A stretch of DNA of 12,961 bases from Phytoactinopolyspora endophytica (GTDB lineage: Bacteria > Actinomycetota > Actinomycetes > Jiangellales > Jiangellaceae), in NCBI RefSeq assembly GCF_004138495.1, contig NZ_ML142876.1, forward strand, positions 11,987 through 24,947, written 5' to 3'. Positions 7,235 through 12,961 of the stretch are shown here, piece by piece. The notes beneath the pieces were generated by a model. The model ran no database searches. It saw only the letters and a program-made list of their open reading frames with translations, and was not told the origin of the DNA. The position numbers and the translations under genes are program-made. Position 1 is the first letter of the stretch. Each line of letters starts with the position of its first letter.

Positions 7235-8391
7235 CATGGGGCGCCGACGATATCGCGGCCGATGATCTCCTTCATGATCTCGGTCGTGCCGCCGTAGATG
7301 GTCTGGACCCGCGCGTCCACGAAAGCCCGGGCGATGGGGTACTCACGCATGTAACCGTATCCACCGTGCAGTTGCAGGCAGCGGTCGACGACTCGCTGCT
7401 GAAGCTCACTCGCCCACCACTTCGCCTTGGCGGCGTCGGTAGCGGACAGCGTGCCGGCGTTCAGCGCCAGCACTGCCCGGTCGATGAAAGCCCGGGTGAC
7501 GTCGATCTCGGTGGCGATCTCGGCCAGTGTGAACTTGGTGTTCTGGAACTGGGCGACGGGTTGACCGAATGCGTGCCGACCCTGCACGTACTCCACCGTC
7601 CATGCCATCGCCGCCTCCGCGGCCGCCAGGCCGTAGTACGCGATGGACATGCGCTCCCTGGGCAGATGCTCCATCAGGTGTCTGAAGCCCGCGCCCTGCG
7701 TGCCGAGAAGGTTGGCCGCGGGGACCCGGACGCCGTCGAAGAAGAGCTCCGAGACGTCCTCGCCCCGCTGGCCGAGCTTGTCCAGCTCCCGTCCCCGGGT
7801 GAAGCCGGACATTCCAGACTCGACTACCAGGAGGCTGAACGCGCCGGACGTACGGGCCTGCGGGTCGGTGCGCGCCACCACGATGATCACGTCGGCGCGC
7901 GCGCCACCCGTGATGAACGTCTTGCTGCCGTTCAGAACCCAGTCGTCACCGTCCCGGACCGCTGAGCTACGGATTCCACGCAGGTCGCTGCCCGCGCCGG
8001 GCTCCGTCATCGCGATCGCCGCGGCCTTCTCGCCGCGGCACAGGGCCGGCAGCCAGCGCTCCTTCTGTTCCTCGGTGCCGAGGTCCACCAGGTACGGAGC
8101 GATCAGGTCGTCGAAGCCACCGAGCGCGACGCCGACAGCGGCGGCGCCCGCGCGGGCGATCTCGTCCATGATCACGCACCGGAACCGGTAGTCCGGCGAA
8201 CCGCCCCCGCCGTACTCCTCCGGTACGCCGAGTCCGATCAGCCCTTGTTCCGCAGCGACCTTCCACACCTTCGCATCGATTCGGCCCTGGTTCTCCCATA
8301 CCTCGACATTCGGCGTGACTTCGCGGTTGACGAACTCGCGCACACTCTGCCGGAACGACTCGTGCTCGTCGTCGAACAGCTCAGATCGCAT
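7234..8391 (-). CDS. Acyl-CoA dehydrogenase, long-chain (LCAD)-like
   Basis: This FAD enzyme family introduces the alpha-beta double bond in acyl-CoA thioesters and passes electrons to ETF. The 385-residue product shows signature 1 as AMTEPGAGSDLRG (127-139) and signature 2 around QLHGGYGYMREYPIARAF (340-357). The C-terminal active-site loop reads IYGGTTEIMKEII: Gly367 replaces the Glu that is the catalytic base in medium- and short-chain enzymes. The base is instead probably Glu246 in LPRERM, as in the LCAD and isovaleryl-CoA dehydrogenase branch, and the end of the protein closely resembles mammalian LCAD (KWWASELQ, IYGGTTEIMKE). The ATG at 8391 has a strong AGGAGG site just upstream. It lies 195 bp downstream of the PaaK-like ligase gene on the same strand, so it probably acts on the CoA ester that enzyme makes. 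The substrate is unknown. Confidence 0.93.
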   Translation of the reverse strand: MRSELFDDEHESFRQSVREFVNREVTPNVEVWENQGRIDAKVWKVAAEQGLIGLGVPEEYGGGGSPDYRFRCVIMDEIARAGAAAVGVALGGFDDLIAPYLVDLGTEEQKERWLPALCRGEKAAAIAMTEPGAGSDLRGIRSSAVRDGDDWVLNGSKTFITGGARADVIIVVARTDPQARTSGAFSLLVVESGMSGFTRGRELDKLGQRGEDVSELFFDGVRVPAANLLGTQGAGFRHLMEHLPRERMSIAYYGLAAAEAAMAWTVEYVQGRHAFGQPVAQFQNTKFTLAEIATEIDVTRAFIDRAVLALNAGTLSATDAAKAKWWASELQQRVVDRCLQLHGGYGYMREYPIARAFVDARVQTIYGGTTEIMKEIIGRDIVGAP

Positions 8392-8586
8392 TCATCCTCC
8401 TGGTAAGACAGGCCAGGCACCGTATAGCCACGCCGCGTGGACGCGGTAGAGGACTACCACCCAGCGGAAATGAGGAACATCCACGCCTCTCGCCCGAGGA
8501 CGGCTATCGATGAGGAGCTCGTCGATTCCCACCAGTGTACGAGTCGCCCCGTCGGACACAGGGGCATCGTGGCGATCGGAGACGCT
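8392..8586 (-). other. Hairpin-rich spacer between the ligase and acyl-CoA dehydrogenase genes
   Basis: The spacer contains four inverted repeats and no gene. In minus-strand order they are: GCCCC/GGGGC with a 10-base loop (8546-8565); a 9-bp stem with one wobble and a 3-base loop (8506-8526); GGTAG-TCCT-CTACC (8445-8458); and CCGCG-TCCA-CGCGG (8433-8446), which shares two bases with its neighbour. The first two lie soon after the ligase stop and could weaken read-through. The last two lie in the leader of the dehydrogenase gene. No convincing -35/-10 pair was seen. Confidence 0.45.
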
Positions 8587-9927
8587 TCATTCCGGGCCCG
8601 GCCGCAGCCGGCCCACCGCTTCGCGCTGACCGTTGCCGCTCTCCACTCTGGTCAGCCTGCTCTTCATCTCGGACCGCTCCAGCGACCCGGGAGGCACGAG
8701 CGCCACAGCGGTGCTCACGGACAGGCGATCCCGGATCATCCGTTCCAGGCGCCGGGCCAGCTCCTTCAAGTCGCCGGGCTCATCGCCCCACTCGACGTCG
8801 ACCTGCAGCGGCGGGTCGACTCGCGGGCCCGGCGCCGGCAGCACCACCTGCACCACGCCCGAGGTATGCGGGTACGCGGCCTGGACGACGTCGCGGATCG
8901 CCGACGGGAACACGTTCACTCCGAGCACGATCAGCATGTCGTCGGTACGCCCGACGCAGCGAAGAAGCGGCACACCGTCGGCCGTCACCGCGGTGATGTT
9001 CACCCGGTCACGCGTACGGAACCGGACCAGCGGGCAGCACTGCCGGTCGACCGAGGTGTACACCAGCTCACCCGTCGCTCCTGGCTCGGGGTGCACCTGC
9101 TCGCCCGAGTCCGGATCGATGAGCTCCGCGAGCACGTGGCTATCGCCGACGAAGCGCATTCCAGCGGCGCCGGGCTCCTCGGCGAACAGCAGCGGAGCCA
9201 TGTCGGCGTTCCCCAGCCCTTCGGTCACCTGCGCGCCCCACTCGGTGGCGATGTGCTCCCGGAACGCCGGCTCGCCACCACCCGGCTCGCCACCCACGAT
9301 GATCTTGCTCAGCCCGAACTCCCTCGGATCCCGGCCGAGCTTCTCCCGGACGTAGTCCGCGAGGTAGCGAGCGTACGACGGGGTGGAGTGCAGCGCGGTG
9401 ACTCCCAGCCGGGACATCGCCAGCACCGCCTTCTCCGAGGCCCCGGTGCCGATCGGCACCATCGTCGCGCCGATCTGCTCGATCGCGTCGCGGAACGGCA
9501 GCCCGCCGACGAACAGCGTCAGCCCGGCGCCGTGCACGACGACGTCGTTGCGATTCAGCCCCTGCGTACGCAGCCCGGCCGCGACCATCTCGGTCCAGGC
9601 CGCGGCGTCCCTACGGGTGACCCCGACCCAGCTCGGCGCACCTGTGGTACCCGTCGAGGCATGGACACGGACCACCTCCGACATCGTCACCCCGGCGTGC
9701 CGCCCGAGCGGCGGCGCCACCGCCTGGCTGTCCCGCAGCATCTGCTTCGTGGTGAGCGGGAACCGGGTCAGGTCCTCCAGCGTCTCGAGCGCCGCCGCCC
9801 GCACTCCGTGCTCGGCGAAGAGATCCGCATAGAACGGTGACCGCGCAGGAAGCTGGAACAACTGATCGCGCAGCATCGCCAACGCCTCACCACGGCGTTC
9901 GAGCTGGGTGAAATGAGCAGTAACCAC
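8587..9927 (-). CDS. Phenylacetate-CoA ligase (PaaK)-like AMP-dependent acyl-CoA ligase
   Basis: The family activates a carboxylic acid with ATP to an acyl-adenylate and transfers it to CoA. The product (446 residues from the GTG at 9927; E. coli PaaK has 437) shows FPLTTKQMLRDS (57-67), the phosphate-binding loop HASTGTTGAPSWVGVT (89-104), VRFRTRD (301-307), the hinge GRTDDMLIVLGVNVFPS (326-342), and a C-terminal LERSEMKSR with probable catalytic Lys422. The usual YGLSE motif is replaced by EGLGNADM (236-243), so the substrate or adenine pocket may differ from phenylacetate enzymes. The GTG is chosen because GGAGAGG (complement of 9936-9942) lies eight bases upstream. The ATG at 10008 would add 27 residues but has AAGG directly abutting it. 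It is divergent from an IclR-type regulator and precedes an acyl-CoA dehydrogenase. The natural acid is unknown. Confidence 0.88.
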   Translation of the reverse strand: MVTAHFTQLERRGEALAMLRDQLFQLPARSPFYADLFAEHGVRAAALETLEDLTRFPLTTKQMLRDSQAVAPPLGRHAGVTMSEVVRVHASTGTTGAPSWVGVTRRDAAAWTEMVAAGLRTQGLNRNDVVVHGAGLTLFVGGLPFRDAIEQIGATMVPIGTGASEKAVLAMSRLGVTALHSTPSYARYLADYVREKLGRDPREFGLSKIIVGGEPGGGEPAFREHIATEWGAQVTEGLGNADMAPLLFAEEPGAAGMRFVGDSHVLAELIDPDSGEQVHPEPGATGELVYTSVDRQCCPLVRFRTRDRVNITAVTADGVPLLRCVGRTDDMLIVLGVNVFPSAIRDVVQAAYPHTSGVVQVVLPAPGPRVDPPLQVDVEWGDEPGDLKELARRLERMIRDRLSVSTAVALVPPGSLERSEMKSRLTRVESGNGQREAVGRLRPGPE

Positions 9928-10146
9928 GCGGGTTTCCTCTCCGTGCGCCGGTTCCGGGTAGCTGTACGACGTCGCATGGTGAGCATGATCTGGCTTTGTG
10001 TGCGCCATCCTTGGCCAGTCGTTCCGGCCTGGGCGAGAGGGTTTTCTGTGAGACGGAAGGGGAGTGCCTGCCCAGATCGCCGCGGCCGGGCGTCACGCCG
10101 TGCGCATGAACAGGGGGTGGCGTCCAGGGAACGGGAACGCATATTG

Positions 10147-10240
10147 ACACCGTGGTTGCCAGGCACCCATCGTGGTTCGACACGGTAAACGGAACGCGAC
10201 CTATGTCCAGCACGGTGAACGGAACACCACTGACACGGTG
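10147..10240. promoter_or_regulatory. CACGGT-box operator array between the divergent ligase and IclR genes
   Basis: Four copies of the hexamer CACGGT occur in about 90 bp: inverted at 10149-10154, then direct at 10181-10186, 10211-10216 and 10234-10239. Two lie inside 21-bp repeats (10175-10195 and 10205-10225) that match at 17 of 21 positions, start exactly 30 bp apart and are bounded by GTTC or GTCC and GAAC. The 30-bp step is about three helical turns, so bound proteins would face the same side. TTGACA at 10144-10149 overlaps the first box and could be a plus-strand -35, with a weak CATCGT -10 eighteen bases on. The IclR-family protein encoded downstream is the obvious candidate ligand. 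Confidence 0.6.
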
Positions 10241-10381
10241 CGCAGTGAAGTGACCGCCGAGAGGAGCGGTCTGCCGAGTCTGCGCCCTGCCCGCGCGGCG
10301 ACGACACCGCGCGCATGAGCCCGTGTGGAAGCCGACGAGGCGACGACCTCACGGACACCGACCGCGACCCGGGGGATGGCA

Positions 10382-11245
10382 ATGGTGCTGTCAGAAGCGA
10401 AAGTCCAACCTGGCGATGCCGTGACCGAGCTGCCGAGGATGACCGCAGCCGGACGGGTGCTCGCCGTTCTGGAGGCCTTCGGCCCGGAGCATCCCGTCCT
10501 GTCGCTGAGCGAGATCAGCCGACGCTCGGGGCTCACCCTGACCACCGCCCATCGGCTGGTCGGCGAGTTGCACCGCTGGGGTGCCCTGGAGCGGGACCAT
10601 CGGGGGCATTACGTCGTCGGGCTACGGCTGCTGGAGCTCACCGCCCTCGCACCGCGTGGCCTGCAGCTGCGTGAGCTGGCTCAGCCGTACCTCGACGACC
10701 TGCATCTGGCCACCCGCGCGAACGTTCACCTGGCGGTCCGAGACGGCGACAAGGTGGTGTACATCGAATCGCTGCGAGCCCGCGGCGGAGCCGAAGTGCT
10801 GAGCCGGCTCGGAGGCCGCTGGCCCGTGCACGCCACCGGCACCGGTCAGGTGTTGCTCGCCCACGCATCACCCGAGGAGCAAGAGGCGGTGCTCGCGGCG
10901 CCGCTGTCCCGGTTCACCGACCACACTCTGGTCGACGCGAAGTCGCTGCGGGCGGTACTGGCCGACGTCCGGACGGTGGGTGCCGCCATCGCCGAGTCAC
11001 AGCTGACCCCGGGCGTGATGGCGGTGGCGGTACCGATCCGTGGGCATAAGGACGAGGTGGTGGCCGCGCTCGGGCTGACGGTGCACCAGGACGGCACCAA
11101 CGCACACAGTCTGGTCCCCGTGCTCACCGCGACCGCCCGAGGTATCTCCCGCGCCCTGGGCGCGCCGTCGGCGTCCTCACGCGAGCCCGCCCGACGCAGG
11201 CACCCTCAGCACGGGCGCGTGACCCACGCCTCGCTGGTCAGCTGA
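10382..11245 (+). CDS. IclR-family transcriptional regulator
   Basis: The product (287 residues from the ATG at 10382) has an N-terminal winged helix-turn-helix (GRVLAVLEAFG, then LSEISRRSGLTLTTAHRLV, about residues 24-60) and a C-terminal IclR effector domain (VHLAVRDGDKVVYIESL; RWPVHATGTGQVLLA; TVGAAIAESQLTPGVMAVAVPI). Such proteins bind as dimers or tetramers and sense small organic acids or aromatic compounds, acting as repressors or activators. GGGGGA at 10371-10376 is a usable ribosome site for the ATG at 10382. An in-frame ATG at 10376 and a GTG at 10325 are alternatives, the latter without a clear ribosome site. The gene is divergent from the PaaK-like ligase and shares the CACGGT array with it, so it probably controls the ligase/dehydrogenase pair and itself. 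The stop codon lies one base before a large inverted repeat. Confidence 0.93.
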   Translation: MVLSEAKVQPGDAVTELPRMTAAGRVLAVLEAFGPEHPVLSLSEISRRSGLTLTTAHRLVGELHRWGALERDHRGHYVVGLRLLELTALAPRGLQLRELAQPYLDDLHLATRANVHLAVRDGDKVVYIESLRARGGAEVLSRLGGRWPVHATGTGQVLLAHASPEEQEAVLAAPLSRFTDHTLVDAKSLRAVLADVRTVGAAIAESQLTPGVMAVAVPIRGHKDEVVAALGLTVHQDGTNAHSLVPVLTATARGISRALGAPSASSREPARRRHPQHGRVTHASLVS

Positions 11246-11246
11246 C

Positions 11247-11369
11247 AGGTCGCGCGGAATGGGCGATGAGATCTCCAGGCGGCGGGTTACGCCGGGCGTA
11301 TAAGCCCGGTTCCGCTGTGGCCCGGTTGGGCTTGAGCCTGGCGATCTCATCGCCCATTCCGCGCGACTT
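11247..11369. repeat. Long inverted repeat (32-bp arms) filling a convergent junction
   Basis: Positions 11249-11273 and 11343-11367 are perfect 25-bp inverted copies (left arm starting GTCGCGCGGAATGG). After a single T/C mismatch the pairing resumes for six more bases (CCAGGC 11275-11280, GCCTGG 11336-11341), and outward an A-T pair and a G-T wobble extend it. The 55-base interior holds two smaller hairpins: CCGGGC-GTATAA-GCCCGG (11292-11309) and GCCC-GGTT-GGGC (11320-11331). The structure occupies nearly all of the 137-bp gap between the convergent IclR and mftF stop codons. It probably terminates transcription in both directions, but the arms are far longer than usual terminator stems. A miniature mobile element is an alternative, though no target-site duplication is visible. 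Confidence 0.85.
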
Positions 11370-11382
11370 CTGATGCCGTCGC

Positions 11383-12891
11383 TCAGGGCCGCGCCGCTGA
11401 GCACGGCCCCGTTCCGCGGTTGGCCTTTCGCGCTCCCATGCGGCCGACGTGCGGGATGAGTGGTGCACCGGTGCGGGCGCGGAGGGCGCCCGCCCATACG
11501 CCCGCGCCGTAGGCGATGTCGTCCACGACACCTGCCATGATCCACCGCGGCAGGTCTACGTCCGGCCGTCGCGACACCCATTCGCGGATCCAGGGTGAGG
11601 CAAGCAGCACGGAGAGCAGTGCGAGCCGTCTTCCCCGCCGGGACCGTGCACGCCGCGCGCCGCCCAGGACGGCCGCAGGCACGACCACGGGGAGGCCGAA
11701 CTGAGCCGTCGCACGCGCGAGCCCAGTCAAGGTGGAGCCCACGGCCTGCGCGGTCATCCGCGGTGCGTGTGCCGCGGGCACACCGGAGTCGCGCAATGTG
11801 CGTGCCAGCGGTGCGGTCGCCATGGCGGCGGCACCGGCCGCGAGGCCGGGACGGCGAGCCAGCACGAGGGCAGCGATGGCCGTCGGCCACGGCTGCAGAA
11901 CCAGCGGGGCGAGCCGGTCCGGGTGGCGGCGGGCGAGCGGGCCCGCCGATGTCCCATACCGGAACCGCCGGCGCAGGTAGGCCGGCCAGTCACCCGGCTC
12001 CGCGTGGCCGACAACGACATCCGGCTGGTACCGGACCTGCCACCCGGCGTCGATCATCCGCCACACGGCATCGACATCCTCGCCGTACCGGAGTTCGCCG
12101 TCGAACGCCGGGGTACCGAGCGCCTCCCGGCGGACGACGAGCGCGGCCGTGGGCACGTACGGGACCCGCGTGCCTGGTCTGACCAGTGCCTCCCGGGTAC
12201 CGAGGTCAAGTGGTGAGCGCACCGCCGCGTACCTGTCGAGCAGCGGCCGCCGGAGCCCGCGCCGGGCCAGGCCGGAGACCCTGGGAGCGACCCCTCCGAC
12301 TGCCGGGTCGTCGAAATGGGCGGCGAGTCGCTCCAGCCAGCCGGCCGGGGGAACGCAATCGCTGTCGATGAACGCGATGAGATCGGCGTCGCCGGCGGCT
12401 GCCAGCCCGCTGTTGCGCGCGGCCGCCGGACCGGCGTTGACCGCTCTGGGCACGAGCCGGGCGCCATGCCGGGCGACGACGCCGGCGATCTCCGCGGGGC
12501 GGGTGGAGCCGTCGTCGACGACGATGATCTCGGCGACCGTTCCTGTGCCGAGATCGACCCGCATCGCCCCTAGCAGCGCGTCGAGCTGGTCCGCCCGGTC
12601 GTGGACGGGGACGATCACCGCCACACGGCCACCGAGACGGGCGCTCTGCGCGCCGGTGCCCGCACCCGGGCGTAGTGGCGGGCGGGGATGCGCCGCACCG
12701 GCCGAGACGAGGCGGCGCGCCAGGGCCCCGGCCGCCGGTGTCCGCACGGGTCCACCGAGCAGCTCGGAGAACGCGCGGGAACCGGCCTCGCTCAGCCGGA
12801 GCACCCGGCGCGGTTCGCCGCCCACGAGGACGCGGCCACCCTCCACGACCACGGTGTCCGGGTCGAGCACGACGCGGAAACCCGCCGGCAA
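11383..12891 (-). CDS. mftF: Mycofactocin glycosyltransferase MftF
   Basis: MftF is a family 2 glycosyltransferase that decorates the peptide-derived redox cofactor mycofactocin with an oligoglucose chain. The 502-residue product follows the MftF plan: an N-terminal MftF-specific region (VLRLSEAGSRAF near 30-41, AHPRPP near 67-72), then a GT-A domain with VAVIVPVHDR (90-99), VVDDGST (124-130), GPAAARNSGLAAA (154-166), DxD as D176-S-D178, YVPTAALVVRR (245-255), GEDVDAVWR (270-278), and RRRFRYGTSAGPLARRHPDRLAPL (307-330). The C-terminal part contains hydrophobic segments and ends with VDDIAYGAGVWAGALRAR, as in mycobacterial MftF. The start is unsettled: TTG at 12891 has AGGGG five bases upstream, but the frame stays open to the window edge with no ATG or GTG, so the gene may begin beyond 12961. 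It is usually the last gene of an mftABCDEF cluster, so mftE should lie to the right. Confidence 0.9.
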   Translation of the reverse strand: MPAGFRVVLDPDTVVVEGGRVLVGGEPRRVLRLSEAGSRAFSELLGGPVRTPAAGALARRLVSAGAAHPRPPLRPGAGTGAQSARLGGRVAVIVPVHDRADQLDALLGAMRVDLGTGTVAEIIVVDDGSTRPAEIAGVVARHGARLVPRAVNAGPAAARNSGLAAAGDADLIAFIDSDCVPPAGWLERLAAHFDDPAVGGVAPRVSGLARRGLRRPLLDRYAAVRSPLDLGTREALVRPGTRVPYVPTAALVVRREALGTPAFDGELRYGEDVDAVWRMIDAGWQVRYQPDVVVGHAEPGDWPAYLRRRFRYGTSAGPLARRHPDRLAPLVLQPWPTAIAALVLARRPGLAAGAAAMATAPLARTLRDSGVPAAHAPRMTAQAVGSTLTGLARATAQFGLPVVVPAAVLGGARRARSRRGRRLALLSVLLASPWIREWVSRRPDVDLPRWIMAGVVDDIAYGAGVWAGALRARTGAPLIPHVGRMGARKANRGTGPCSAARP

Positions 12892-12961
12892 CGGCGCCCC
12901 TGACCGGCCGGTACCCGACGCCCCGGGTTCACCGCCCGGACTACGCCTGGAGTGCGGTCTT
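12892..12961 (-). other. Region upstream of mftF, possibly the end of another gene
   Basis: Two readings are possible on the minus strand. The mftF frame continues without a stop to the edge (including GRSGAP just before the TTG), so this may be the true N-terminus of MftF. Alternatively, the frame beginning at 12961 reads KTALQA and stops at TAG (12943-12941), which could be the last codons of an upstream gene such as mftE, leaving a 49-bp spacer. The visible sequence is too short to decide. Confidence 0.3.

Noticed and set aside
5831..7237. 468-codon minus-strand open frame opposite the Gfo/Idh gene
   Set aside because: It is a shadow of a gene with clear Rossmann and EKP motifs, and it runs through the terminator hairpin at 7187-7234.
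8437..9840. 467-codon plus-strand open frame opposite the PaaK-like ligase
   Set aside because: The minus-strand frame carries all acyl-CoA ligase motifs; the plus-strand product is Arg/His/Pro-rich and matches no family I know.
11247..11369. Insertion sequence with terminal inverted repeats
   Set aside because: There is no room for a transposase and no target-site duplication; kept only as an alternative for the inverted repeat.

Overview
The window is GC-rich, densely coded DNA from an actinomycete. The evidence is a CarD RNA-polymerase-binding regulator divergent from an LpqE-like lipoprotein (the arrangement known in Mycobacterium), several GTG starts, G/C-rich third codon positions, and a mycofactocin glycosyltransferase gene. 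Genus cannot be decided from the sequence. No rRNA, tRNA, CRISPR array, transposase or phage gene was seen.

Layout: (1) 1-1430: 5' part of carD (minus), a 326-bp divergent intergenic region, then an lpqE-like lipoprotein gene with a highly acidic repeat tail and a hairpin after its stop. (2) 1540-7168: a sugar-acid catabolic locus on the plus strand. A LacI-family regulator is followed by uxaC (uronate isomerase), a uxuB-like mannonate/fructuronate oxidoreductase and a Gfo/Idh/MocA oxidoreductase. A perfect 12-bp LacI-type palindrome sits just upstream of the -10 element of uxaC. UxaC and UxuB would take glucuronate to fructuronate and then mannonate; mannonate dehydratase and the KDG enzymes are not in the window. 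(3) 7187-7234: a strong hairpin between convergent genes. (4) 7234-11245: a long-chain-type acyl-CoA dehydrogenase and a PaaK-like acyl-CoA ligase (both minus), divergent from an IclR-family regulator (plus). The divergent region holds four CACGGT boxes, two of them inside 21-bp repeats exactly 30 bp apart. This looks like a regulated acid-activation and dehydrogenation module. (5) 11247-11369: a large inverted repeat with 32-bp arms, filling the gap between the convergent IclR and glycosyltransferase genes. (6) 11383-12891: mftF, the mycofactocin glycosyltransferase (minus). It is usually the last gene of the mft cluster, so the rest of that cluster should lie beyond the right edge.

The most interesting features are the long inverted repeat at 11247-11369, the CACGGT operator array at 10147-10240, and the placement of an acyl-activating module beside a mycofactocin locus. 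Functions come from recognised family motifs; substrates are inferred. Several starts were moved to match ribosome binding sites (lacI, uxaC, Gfo/Idh, PaaK-like, IclR).
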